Of a stretch of 39,459 nt of DNA, positions 1 through 5,735 are shown in pieces. Numbering within the stretch: position 1 is the stretch's first letter; each line of letters starts with the position of its first letter. Under the pieces are notes generated by a model, which searched no databases, was not told the DNA's origin, and was given only the letters and a program-made list of their open reading frames with translations. The stretch is from a virus. The translations under genes were made by a program, and so were the position numbers. The stretch is taken from positions 1 through 39,459 of IMG/VR virus record IMGVR_UViG_3300027659_000082; one strand, given 5' to 3'.

Positions 1-672
1 TTGTTCTACAATCTCATGTTGCCACGAACCAAGTGTGCCAGCGTTTGTGATAACAACAAACACAGATCCAGGTCGCTTCTGCCTACCTGACCATAGTGTA
101 TCCCACAAGTCTCTCTTCTTCCAGTGCGTGACTTCGTCACACACAACTAAGTCTGCTCTCAATCCGAATGATGTTGCACTATCAGCAGTTAGAATCTTTA
201 GTATTCCCCCCGGTCCTTTAATTCTCTTAGCACCATACACAATGCGTTTAGCTAACCAAGGATTCAATCTAGCCTCTGCTGCCATAGACTCAACAAGTAG
301 TGCTGCTTGGTCGAAATCTGCCGCTGCTGCAACTATCTCAATTGGTTTACGACTGAACGCTAGTACCCAATTGCATATGCGTGCGAGTCCTGTTGTCTTA
401 TCATGTCCGCGCGGAAGTGTTTCCCATGTGTTACGAGGACCTTTAAACTCAGGGCGTAAACCACACAACGCCTCAATAGGTGCCAACATGTAATCAGTAC
501 GCTTCCATTGCCAGGGTCGTGCGACATGTGCGAACCGCCTAGGCTCAGGGCGTGAGTCAATAATTACAGAGTCTAAATATCCTTTTATACTGCGTGCTGA
601 TGCTAACTCCGCAATAGTGTAAGCTTGTTTTAACTTCTCCTCTAATTCTAATCTAGTCATTGCTGCTGACAT
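1..672 (-). CDS. terL: Terminase large subunit, N-terminal ATPase part (runs off the left edge)
   Basis: The packaging motor ATPase/nuclease drives DNA into the prohead and cuts the concatemer. Reading the minus strand from the ATG at 672 gives 224 residues without a stop to the window edge. Seen: a Walker A at residues 86-94 (LPRGHDKTT, the usual RGxxKS/T form), a Walker B at 176-180 (VVCDE) and a coupling motif at 206-212 (VITNAG). The C-terminal nuclease domain is outside the window. A weak Shine-Dalgarno (GGGA) lies 7 nt upstream; a second ATG at 660 has no better site. It is divergent from the plus-strand gene at 741 and more than 1.7 kb from the small subunit, with two terminators between, so it needs its own promoter. 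The product is secure; the exact start is less so. Confidence 0.93.
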   Translation of the reverse strand, partial: MSAAMTRLELEEKLKQAYTIAELASARSIKGYLDSVIIDSRPEPRRFAHVARPWQWKRTDYMLAPIEALCGLRPEFKGPRNTWETLPRGHDKTTGLARICNWVLAFSRKPIEIVAAAADFDQAALLVESMAAEARLNPWLAKRIVYGAKRIKGPGGILKILTADSATSFGLRADLVVCDEVTHWKKRDLWDTLWSGRQKRPGSVFVVITNAGTLGSWQHEIVEQ

Positions 673-740
673 TGTTTATTCCCAGTGAGTTTATATAATA
701 TCAATTGGTTTTACATTATCACATTTTGAGGGAGAAAGCT
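673..740. promoter_or_regulatory. Divergent intergenic region with a plus-strand sigma70-like promoter
   Basis: This 68-bp AT-rich gap separates two divergent genes. On the plus strand TTGTTT (672-677) and TATAAT (694-699) are spaced by 16 nt, a fair sigma70-type promoter for the gene at 741, followed by a strong ribosome-binding site GAGGGAG (728-734). The minus strand must carry the promoter for the large terminase and perhaps the whole late operon. TATTAT-like hexamers exist there but with a poor -35, so late transcription may need an activator. The -35 overlaps the first codons of the large terminase. Confidence 0.4.
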
Positions 741-1001
741 ATGCTTAAGCGTGGGATGTGTTTTAGGATTCATGTGTTGTTCACAGACAAGACAGAATAT
801 ATCTGTGATTGGCAATTGAACCTTGGTAAGATGTACAAGTTTATTGGTGCGATGATGAAGTTCAGAGGTGATGTTGAATATTGGACTATTGAACGCAACG
901 ATGGTACATTTGTTGCAACCAAGGATAATCCTGTCCAGCTAGAAACCTACTGTGGTAGCATGTTCCAACTAATGGGATTTGTAAAAGATCTAGAAGACTA
1001 G
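741..1001 (+). CDS. Hypothetical 86-aa protein, the only rightward gene
   Basis: I do not recognise this protein. The ATG at 741 is chosen because GAGGGAG sits 6 nt upstream; an upstream TTG at 705 would stay open but has no ribosome-binding site and would run through that signal. The product has no obvious helix-turn-helix, signal peptide or membrane segment. It is predicted to be mixed, with many aromatic and methionine residues (MYKFIGAMMKFRG) and an acidic end. It is divergent from the large terminase and ends 10 nt before a long stem-loop. Its position as a lone gene facing away from the late operon is where phages often keep a regulator, but nothing in the sequence itself shows DNA binding. 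Confidence 0.7.
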   Translation: MLKRGMCFRIHVLFTDKTEYICDWQLNLGKMYKFIGAMMKFRGDVEYWTIERNDGTFVATKDNPVQLETYCGSMFQLMGFVKDLED

Positions 1002-1011
1002 TGCAATTTGT

Positions 1012-1066
1012 ATATAAGAGATTTACCTGCCTGACGCTCGCGCTCTGGCAGTAAATCTCTCTATAT
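1012..1066. terminator. Long stem-loop between converging transcription units
   Basis: Arms pair as ATATA (1012-1016) with TATAT (1062-1066), AGAGATTTAC (1017-1026) with GTAAATCTCT (1051-1060), and TGCC (1028-1031) with GGCA (1047-1050), leaving a 15-nt GC-rich loop and single-base bulges at 1027 and 1061. It begins 10 nt after the stop of the plus-strand gene. No U-tract follows on either strand, so it may be a pause or processing structure, a mRNA 3' protector or a protein site rather than a classical terminator. The structure is directly visible; the role is inferred. Confidence 0.55.
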
Positions 1067-1108
1067 GCGATTATAGTCTGTGCTTGTTTTATGTGTCAAG
1101 TTAATTAA

Positions 1109-1152
1109 CAAAAAAACTCAACTACTAATCTTTTCTTAATTAGTAATTGAGT
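1109..1152 (-). terminator. Intrinsic terminator of the small-gene operon
   Basis: On the minus strand a stem ACTCAA-(2 nt)-ACTAAT pairs with ATTAGT-(2 nt)-TTGAGT around a 9-nt loop, and is followed directly by seven U residues (plus-strand A run ending at 1116). This is a textbook rho-independent terminator for transcripts coming from 2213-1195. Between it and the last gene, a second small hairpin (ACTAAGG 1181-1187 with CCTTAGT 1193-1199) overlaps that gene's stop codon. Confidence 0.85.
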
Positions 1153-1194
1153 CTTAGTTCACGCAAATGCGTTTCCCTTAACTAAGGGAGTTCC

Positions 1195-1524
1195 TTAGTC
1201 CAACTTGCAGGCCTTACGCATCTCCCAATCGTATTGCAAATTCTGTAGGTGGGTTACAATAGGCTTACCTGTGACCTTGTCGTATTTATCCAACCCTGGG
1301 ATTGAGTAGCTTTCTTCATTGATATAATCAGACTCAATGTAGTAGTAAGGGTTCTCATTGGTGCATAATTTCTTTGAATAGTTATCAGTGCACTCGTTAG
1401 CCTCCTCAATAGATATTGTGCTCTCATGGGGCAACCTAGGGGCTATCTTGTTGCCAGTGGTCAGGTGACCACTAGCAAGCAAGGCAGGTATAATCTCATC
1501 ATTCCGCACAAATTGAATACTCAT
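1195..1524 (-). CDS. Hypothetical 109-aa protein
   Basis: Not recognised. Soluble, rich in polar, Asn and Tyr residues, with no membrane segment and no clear motif. The ATG at 1524 overlaps the previous gene's stop as ATGA, so translation is probably coupled. It is the last of four small genes placed between the small-terminase region and the large terminase, and is followed by a short hairpin over its stop and then by the terminator at 1109-1152. Small genes bracketed by terminators near the packaging genes are often accessory host-takeover factors; there is no direct evidence for that here. Confidence 0.7.
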   Translation of the reverse strand: MSIQFVRNDEIIPALLASGHLTTGNKIAPRLPHESTISIEEANECTDNYSKKLCTNENPYYYIESDYINEESYSIPGLDKYDKVTGKPIVTHLQNLQYDWEMRKACKLD

Positions 1525-1703
1525 GACACAACCTCTTTCTTTTTAGTGACCCAAAGTTTATTCCAAAGTTTTTCCATAGCCTTATCATACGCTAGGTCAA
1601 TCCTAGTCCTAGCGTCATGATATTTTAACCAAGCCTTATCCCTAGCTAGCTCCCTGTTGAACGCCAAGTCCTCAGTAGCTTTTTGATATTCTTCCTGTGT
1701 CAT
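1521..1703 (-). CDS. Hypothetical 60-aa charged helical protein
   Basis: Not recognised. The sequence is almost wholly alpha-helical in character, rich in Lys, Glu, Asp, Ala and Trp (LAYDKAMEKLWNKLW), and ends in a basic KKKEVVS tail; a short coiled coil or amphipathic helix is likely. The ATG at 1703 overlaps the upstream stop by one base (TAATG), with GGGGAGG 8 nt before it. That ribosome-binding site lies inside the last codons of the upstream gene. The stop overlaps the next start as ATGA, so it is embedded in a translationally coupled chain. Confidence 0.7.
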   Translation of the reverse strand: MTQEEYQKATEDLAFNRELARDKAWLKYHDARTRIDLAYDKAMEKLWNKLWVTKKKEVVS

Positions 1704-1731
1704 TACATATCCTCCCCTGTTTGGTTTCTAA
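1703..1731. repeat. 29-bp direct repeat, copy 1 (3' end of the 83-aa gene)
   Basis: These 29 bases are identical to 1956-1984. They encode the shared C-terminus and also carry the GGGGAGG ribosome-binding site for the next gene. The repeat marks the duplicated unit (about 253 bp) and could allow further copy-number change by recombination. Confidence 0.9.
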
Positions 1732-1954
1732 TGAAAGCGTCTACCTTGTGTTCTAGAAGTCTCAGGTCGTGAAGCATGTCGTTACATTCCCTTATTTCTT
1801 CGTGTAACGCACACTTCTGTGCTATAGAGTAAGGCTTATCTAAACCATTCTTAAAGCGTCTTTTGTTATCCTCAGTTACTATTAGCTTAGTTGTAATAGC
1901 ACTTCTGATTGCGTTAATATCTCTCATGTTGAATTCTAAAGTTACAGTTGTCAT
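1703..1954 (-). CDS. Hypothetical 83-aa protein, downstream copy of a tandem paralogue pair
   Basis: Unknown function. It matches the next gene upstream (1956-2213) end to end: both begin MTTV.LE.NM..IN.IR.AIT.KLI..ED.KR and both end NQTGEDM, with similar spacing throughout. The frame is open to 1996, but the ATG at 1954 is chosen because it aligns with the paralogue's start and has GGGGAGG 8 nt upstream. The proteins look helical, with heptad-like Leu/Ile spacing near the C-terminus (LRLLEHKVDAFI), suggesting oligomerising helices. The pair must have arisen by tandem duplication. Confidence 0.75.
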   Translation of the reverse strand: MTTVTLEFNMRDINAIRSAITTKLIVTEDNKRRFKNGLDKPYSIAQKCALHEEIRECNDMLHDLRLLEHKVDAFIRNQTGEDM

Positions 1955-1955
1955 G

Positions 1956-1984
1956 TTACATATCCTCCCCTGTTTGGTTTCTAA
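1956..1984. repeat. 29-bp direct repeat, copy 2 (3' end of the 85-aa gene)
   Basis: Identical to 1703-1731. Its conservation is higher than in the rest of the two genes, consistent with selection for both the C-terminal residues and the downstream ribosome-binding site, or with recent gene conversion. Confidence 0.9.
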
Positions 1985-2213
1985 CTGCTGCATCAATCTT
2001 GTTTTCTAAAACTCTAAGTTCGCTTAAAGCAATATTAATCTGTCTTAAGTCTTCACGAACCATCGCACACTCTTCACCCTTTGGCAAAAGTGACGCAGCT
2101 ATAAAATTCTTATAGCCTCGTTTTTTGTCTTCATTAGCTATCAACTTAACTGTGATAGCGTTTCTAATGTTGTTGATTTCGATCATGTTCAATTCTAAGT
2201 TAACTGTTGTCAT
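1956..2213 (-). CDS. Hypothetical 85-aa protein, upstream copy of a tandem paralogue pair
   Basis: First gene of the small operon. Its ATG at 2213 is preceded by TTGAGGGAG, the same leader box found before the first genes of the other units (741 and 10194). It is the paralogue of the 83-aa protein directly downstream, sharing the start, the AIT.KLI..ED.KR core and the last seven residues. The middle differs most (around residues 38-50), so the copies have diverged while keeping their ends. Both are small, charged, mainly helical proteins; I recognise no family. Confidence 0.78.
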   Translation of the reverse strand: MTTVNLELNMIEINNIRNAITVKLIANEDKKRGYKNFIAASLLPKGEECAMVREDLRQINIALSELRVLENKIDAAVRNQTGEDM

Positions 2214-2300
2214 CTCTTCACTCCCTCAAGTGTTTCAGGTTGACACTGCGTCAGCCTTGTACGGTTATCTTACTCCACATTTATCTATCGGCAAGGTTAG
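2214..2300 (-). promoter_or_regulatory. Probable promoter and leader of the small operon
   Basis: This gap between the upstream terminator and the first small gene should carry a promoter. On the minus strand TTGCCG and TAAGAT are spaced by 16 nt, a weak sigma70-like match, about 65 nt before the ATG at 2213. The leader ends in TTGAGGGAGTGAAGAG just before that ATG. No other structure was seen. The promoter call rests mainly on position. Confidence 0.35.
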
Positions 2301-2312
2301 CAGAAAAAATAA

Positions 2313-2347
2313 ATAAAAAAAACACCCAGGGTTTAATCTAGGTGTTT
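2313..2347 (-). terminator. Intrinsic terminator after the small terminase gene
   Basis: On the minus strand AAACACCTAG (from 2347-2338) pairs with CTGGGTGTTT (2329-2320), a 10-bp stem with one G-U pair and an 8-nt loop, followed by a run of U residues. It closes the replication operon downstream of the small terminase stop at 2411; the 63 bases between them show nothing else. Confidence 0.88.
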
Positions 2348-2410
2348 TGTTGTCGTCTTCGCAAACAAGATCCAACGAGCCAACACTAGTTATTCGTACC
2401 AACCTGGGAA

Positions 2411-2941
2411 TTATTGCAATAAATCTGGATGATTTGGAAAGTTTCCATCATTCAGGGATTCAGGTTGCACATTCAGCTGGTCCATTGGGATACTGATACC
2501 CCACATGCCTGCCTGTTGTATTAGCTCTTGGTCTGATAGCGTCTGATATGTGACAGTAGATTCAGACTTCTTAGGTGCCTCAAGTCCTAATATCTTAATC
2601 TGTCTGTCCATGATAGATAACACAGACTGAAGTGATTCTCTGTTACCAGCTGTTGCCTCCTTATAGTATACCTTTAGTAGCTCATCAAACCTAGCTAGTG
2701 TTAGGCTAAGTGCTTTCTCAGCTACAACACTGCCCTCCTTCATTAGACTCTTGAACTCCCTCTCTACATACGAATAGGCAGCCTGCCTTGTCACACCCAT
2801 AGCACGCCCTATCTCCGCATATGTCATCCCCTGTTTTCGCATCCCTATCGCTTCTAACCTCCTCTCCTTTTTGATTATCTTGTGCTGTGACATTTTGTTC
2901 TTCAGGCCGGAATTGTCTTCCCCTGTGTGATCTGATAACAT
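2411..2941 (-). CDS. terS: Terminase small subunit (HTH-containing)
   Basis: The small subunit recognises phage DNA and feeds it to the large subunit. The 176-aa product has a helix-turn-helix at about residues 40-62 (YAEIGRAMGVTRQAAYSYVE), then helices (about 70-110) and a linker with ILGLEAPKK, typical of this family. The ATG at 2941 has TAGGAGAAG ideally spaced upstream; an internal ATG at 2893 would remove 16 residues. With the 2941 start the gene overlaps the upstream MazZ-like frame by 224 nt in a different frame. It is the last gene of the replication operon, and a terminator separates it from the large subunit about 1.7 kb away, an unusual split. Family call good, start good. Confidence 0.8.
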   Translation of the reverse strand: MLSDHTGEDNSGLKNKMSQHKIIKKERRLEAIGMRKQGMTYAEIGRAMGVTRQAAYSYVEREFKSLMKEGSVVAEKALSLTLARFDELLKVYYKEATAGNRESLQSVLSIMDRQIKILGLEAPKKSESTVTYQTLSDQELIQQAGMWGISIPMDQLNVQPESLNDGNFPNHPDLLQ

Positions 2942-3287
2942 AATCTTCTCCTAGTTCAGCGGGTAAATTGTTTAGTAAAACTTCTTCCTCAGTCCACATT
3001 GCTGCCATCACATTCCAGCAACAAGCAGCTAAGTGATCCTCATCACGATAGCCCATTGCGTATTTAATTATGTGGCGTAGAGCACTATTAATGTAGCGTG
3101 CAATTGGTTGACCCTTCTCCCAATTGCGTGCACCGTATTTCATAGCACCCAACTCTGTGTGTATGGCAATCCTCTCTAATGCTGAGAAAGGTAGCAAGTC
3201 GTACCTGCCCTTAGCAAACTGAGAGTCACGCACAGAACCACTTGGGAATGTCTCACGCTCACCACTGTCTTTTACTTCGTAGTTCAT
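2718..3287 (-). CDS. dATP/dGTP diphosphohydrolase-like protein (DUF5664/MazZ type) with overprinted C-terminal tail
   Basis: Residues about 20-105 match, by eye, the domain annotated as the N-terminal part of phage dATP/dGTP diphosphohydrolases (DUF5664): RYDLLPFSALERIA, a GA.KYG.RNW motif, then RH..KY..GYRDEDHLA..CWN. The family shares a helical nucleotide-pyrophosphohydrolase character and some members (MazZ) supply precursors for 2-aminoadenine DNA. The start ATG overlaps the polymerase stop (ATGA). From about residue 115 the frame runs through the first 224 nt of the small terminase gene in another frame. The tail there is Cys- and Gly-rich (CYGCDKAGC) and looks like by-product sequence, so the working enzyme is probably the first 110 or so residues. 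No PurZ homologue is present in the window, so a modified-base role is unproven; nucleotide-pool cleaning is the safer reading. Confidence 0.6.
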   Translation of the reverse strand: MNYEVKDSGERETFPSGSVRDSQFAKGRYDLLPFSALERIAIHTELGAMKYGARNWEKGQPIARYINSALRHIIKYAMGYRDEDHLAACCWNVMAAMWTEEEVLLNNLPAELGEDYVIRSHRGRQFRPEEQNVTAQDNQKGEEVRSDRDAKTGDDICGDRACYGCDKAGCLFVCREGVQESNEGGQCCS

Positions 3288-5407
3288 GTCTTACTCCATG
3301 TGTCAGATACAACCCACTCAACCTCTGATCTTACAAAACCATTAAGCACTTTGTCCATGCTAGTATTCATTAAAGATTCTATTACTCTACCATGCTTGTC
3401 AGGTTCATCAGCAGGTACCTCAACAACAAGCTCATCATGAACAAATGCAACTACCGGGTACAACTGCGATACGGCGTACAATGCAAGCTTCGCACCATCT
3501 GAAGCCAAACCCTGGAATTGTGTGTTGCACGACTCTGTGTATTCAGCAGCACCACGCACACGCCCTGTGAGTGTAACCACAGTGTTACCAAATATTCTGC
3601 GTCTTAGTGAAGGGCTACCTCGCTGGGATCTTAGTGGCATCTCTAGTGAGCTATCCTTGTTTATCTTAGATAGTGCGTTCCACACATGCCGCCTGAAAGC
3701 ACCTGTGTAACCTGTGCCCTTCCTATTCCTCATGTTGCCTGACACTACATCTTGTATTGGGCTAAATGCGTACACTCCAGCTGATCTCAGGTTGAACGCA
3801 TCACACACCTCATCAGCACCACACTGTAGATTGAAACACAATGCACCAAGCACATCCTGAAACAAATACCTAGACAACTCTGGGTACACCTCTGTCACTA
3901 GTTTGTTCTTCCACTCCTTAGCCTCATCCAGGGTCATAGTCACACCGTATGACGCTGATGCGTACTCCATTAGAGACTTTGCCCCAAGACCACCGGGCAC
4001 ACCAAAGTTTACTGCCTTAGCTGACTGTCTAAACTTCTTAAACTTTTCAGGATCTGATTTCTTAAGACTCATGAACTCTGCAAAGGGTATATTTGATAGG
4101 CTGGACGCTGTGTATGCGTGCGGATCAATACCTTCATAGAATGTTTTTGCTAGCTGTGAAAATCCAAACCTAGTCTTGCATATCGCACCCAAGCACCTAA
4201 GCTCTACTGCGTTGTAGTCAGCTATTATAAACTTAGTGCCCTTGCTAGGTACGAATAGCTTCCTGAACCACTGTGCCTTTGGCATCTGTTGCAGGTTAGG
4301 TTTGCTACAACTTGTCCTTCCTGTGCGGACAAGTGCTTGGTACCTAGGGTTCACACGGTCTGTCTTTATCTGCTCAACAAAGTTTAGTAGCTTCGCCTTT
4401 GTAATCATGTCTTGCCAATTCTGAATGAATGGGTGATTGTACTCTGACCAGTATTCAGCACTGGTTGTTATCTCACCAGACTTATCTGTCTTAGGTATAG
4501 ACTTATCTTTAAGCTTTAACTCTGTAGCAATGTTCAACAAGTACACACGAAGTGCTTTGCTATCTATCGCTGGAACGCCTGTTGTGTAATTGTACATCAG
4601 CTTGCCTGCAAACTTCTTGCGTACATCTCTCTTGAACAACGCTGGATAATTACTATCTAACCAATTAACGATATCGTTTATCTGTAGTTTTATTTCAACA
4701 CCAATGTTTTGCTGTGCTTCAGTATCAACCTTGATACCAACTCGGCTACAGTCTGTGAGTGCAATTGAACCTTTAACTTGTGTGTGATGTGTCAGTGGTC
4801 CGTGCATATCTATCAAACAATTGTTGTGGTTGGATATGTGCACAGCAACTGGGTGAAGTTCGTTGAATAGCTCCCTAGTAACAGCAGAATCCTTAAGAGC
4901 ATAAGCAAAGTATTCATCCGGTATATTCTCCATAGGCTGTCCTAGAAACTTAGACCACTCAGTCTGTAAAGTTTTGTCCAGCTTAACTGACAAGTAGTGC
5001 TCGGACAGGTCACTAAGGCTTTTAGGCCTTAGTGGACCGTCCTCCTCACCATTAGCTAACCTAACTAGAAAGTCTAAAATCATTGTATCCCAAACTTTGT
5101 TCTGTTCGACCATTGCCTTCCACATCTGAATTTCTTCAACATACTTCAACGCAGCGAACACAACATGGTAATCAAACGCAACATTGTGAGCAACTATATT
5201 GCAACCGCTCAGGTATATCATCTCAACCCAAGCACCAACCATATCTGGTGGCACAATGTAGCTACGCTTGTTGTCACTGAATGTGAGCACGATTAATTCT
5301 GGAATCATCCCAGGCTCAATCATTGTAGTCTCTGTGTCGAAACCAAAAGCACCATCACACTTAAGGTGCTCGCCGTTCCACAAATTTGTCTTTAATAGTA
5401 TTCCCAT
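3284..5407 (-). CDS. polA: Family A DNA polymerase with 3'-5' exonuclease
   Basis: Replicative polymerase, 707 aa, with no 5'-3' exonuclease domain. Proofreading motifs: D24 and E26 in FDTET, D79 in NVAFDYH, D173 in YALKDSAVT. Polymerase motifs: A at 395-403 (ADYNAVELR), B at about 460-475 (RQSAKAVNFGVPGGLG) and C at 657-659 (HDE). Motif B is odd: the tyrosine of the canonical NFGxxYG is replaced, giving NFGVPGG, a form I recall from other phage polymerases. An extra segment of about 60-70 residues lies between motifs B and C. The ATG at 5407 overlaps the upstream nuclease gene by 47 nt; the stop overlaps the MazZ-like start. It acts with the primase-helicase and SSB-like protein of the same operon. 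Confidence 0.95.
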   Translation of the reverse strand: MGILLKTNLWNGEHLKCDGAFGFDTETTMIEPGMIPELIVLTFSDNKRSYIVPPDMVGAWVEMIYLSGCNIVAHNVAFDYHVVFAALKYVEEIQMWKAMVEQNKVWDTMILDFLVRLANGEEDGPLRPKSLSDLSEHYLSVKLDKTLQTEWSKFLGQPMENIPDEYFAYALKDSAVTRELFNELHPVAVHISNHNNCLIDMHGPLTHHTQVKGSIALTDCSRVGIKVDTEAQQNIGVEIKLQINDIVNWLDSNYPALFKRDVRKKFAGKLMYNYTTGVPAIDSKALRVYLLNIATELKLKDKSIPKTDKSGEITTSAEYWSEYNHPFIQNWQDMITKAKLLNFVEQIKTDRVNPRYQALVRTGRTSCSKPNLQQMPKAQWFRKLFVPSKGTKFIIADYNAVELRCLGAICKTRFGFSQLAKTFYEGIDPHAYTASSLSNIPFAEFMSLKKSDPEKFKKFRQSAKAVNFGVPGGLGAKSLMEYASASYGVTMTLDEAKEWKNKLVTEVYPELSRYLFQDVLGALCFNLQCGADEVCDAFNLRSAGVYAFSPIQDVVSGNMRNRKGTGYTGAFRRHVWNALSKINKDSSLEMPLRSQRGSPSLRRRIFGNTVVTLTGRVRGAAEYTESCNTQFQGLASDGAKLALYAVSQLYPVVAFVHDELVVEVPADEPDKHGRVIESLMNTSMDKVLNGFVRSEVEWVVSDTWSKT

Positions 5408-5735
5408 CTATAAACTCCTCTGTTGCTAATTTCTCTACAATGCAAGCCCACAACCACCAAGGTAGTACGACCAGCGGTTCCTTGTTGTCAGCTTGGATGT
5501 GTAGAATATCATTCTTTCCTAGCCAGTCATATAGCTGTTTGAATCCGGTAGATCGACACTTGACCTCCCCGGTCCATTCGTGCACACCTGCCTGAATCTT
5601 TAAGTCGCCCTTGTAATTTGCATCAGCACCACTTAGTGGTACTCGATGACAAAACACACCGTGCAACTTCATGTATCGGTGCACAAACTCACGCTCTCTA
5701 CGCATCCCCTTATCCCTAGAAAATTTCCCGCTCAT
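5361..5735 (-). CDS. PD-(D/E)XK nuclease, Holliday-junction-resolvase-like
   Basis: The 124-aa protein has the layout of Hjc/VRR-type nucleases: an N-terminal basic helix with EREF (conserved Glu, about residue 14), VPLSGA, GDL at about residues 43-45, and GEVKCR at about 54-59, giving the D...ExK metal site, followed by DILHIQADNKEPLVVLP. Such enzymes cut branched DNA, so it probably resolves recombination or replication intermediates before packaging. The ATG at 5735 is chosen because it overlaps the helicase stop as ATGA. A TTG at 5777 with AAGGTGAG upstream would add 14 residues. The 3' end overlaps the polymerase gene by 47 nt. Confidence 0.7.
   Translation of the reverse strand: MSGKFSRDKGMRREREFVHRYMKLHGVFCHRVPLSGADANYKGDLKIQAGVHEWTGEVKCRSTGFKQLYDWLGKNDILHIQADNKEPLVVLPWWLWACIVEKLATEEFIDGNTIKDKFVERRAP

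Noticed and set aside
35-493. 152-aa plus-strand frame
   Set aside because: It lies opposite the large terminase, whose Walker A, Walker B and coupling motifs are intact on the minus strand; no ribosome-binding site.
705-740. Upstream TTG extension of the plus-strand gene
   Set aside because: It would translate through the GAGGGAG ribosome-binding site that serves the ATG at 741.
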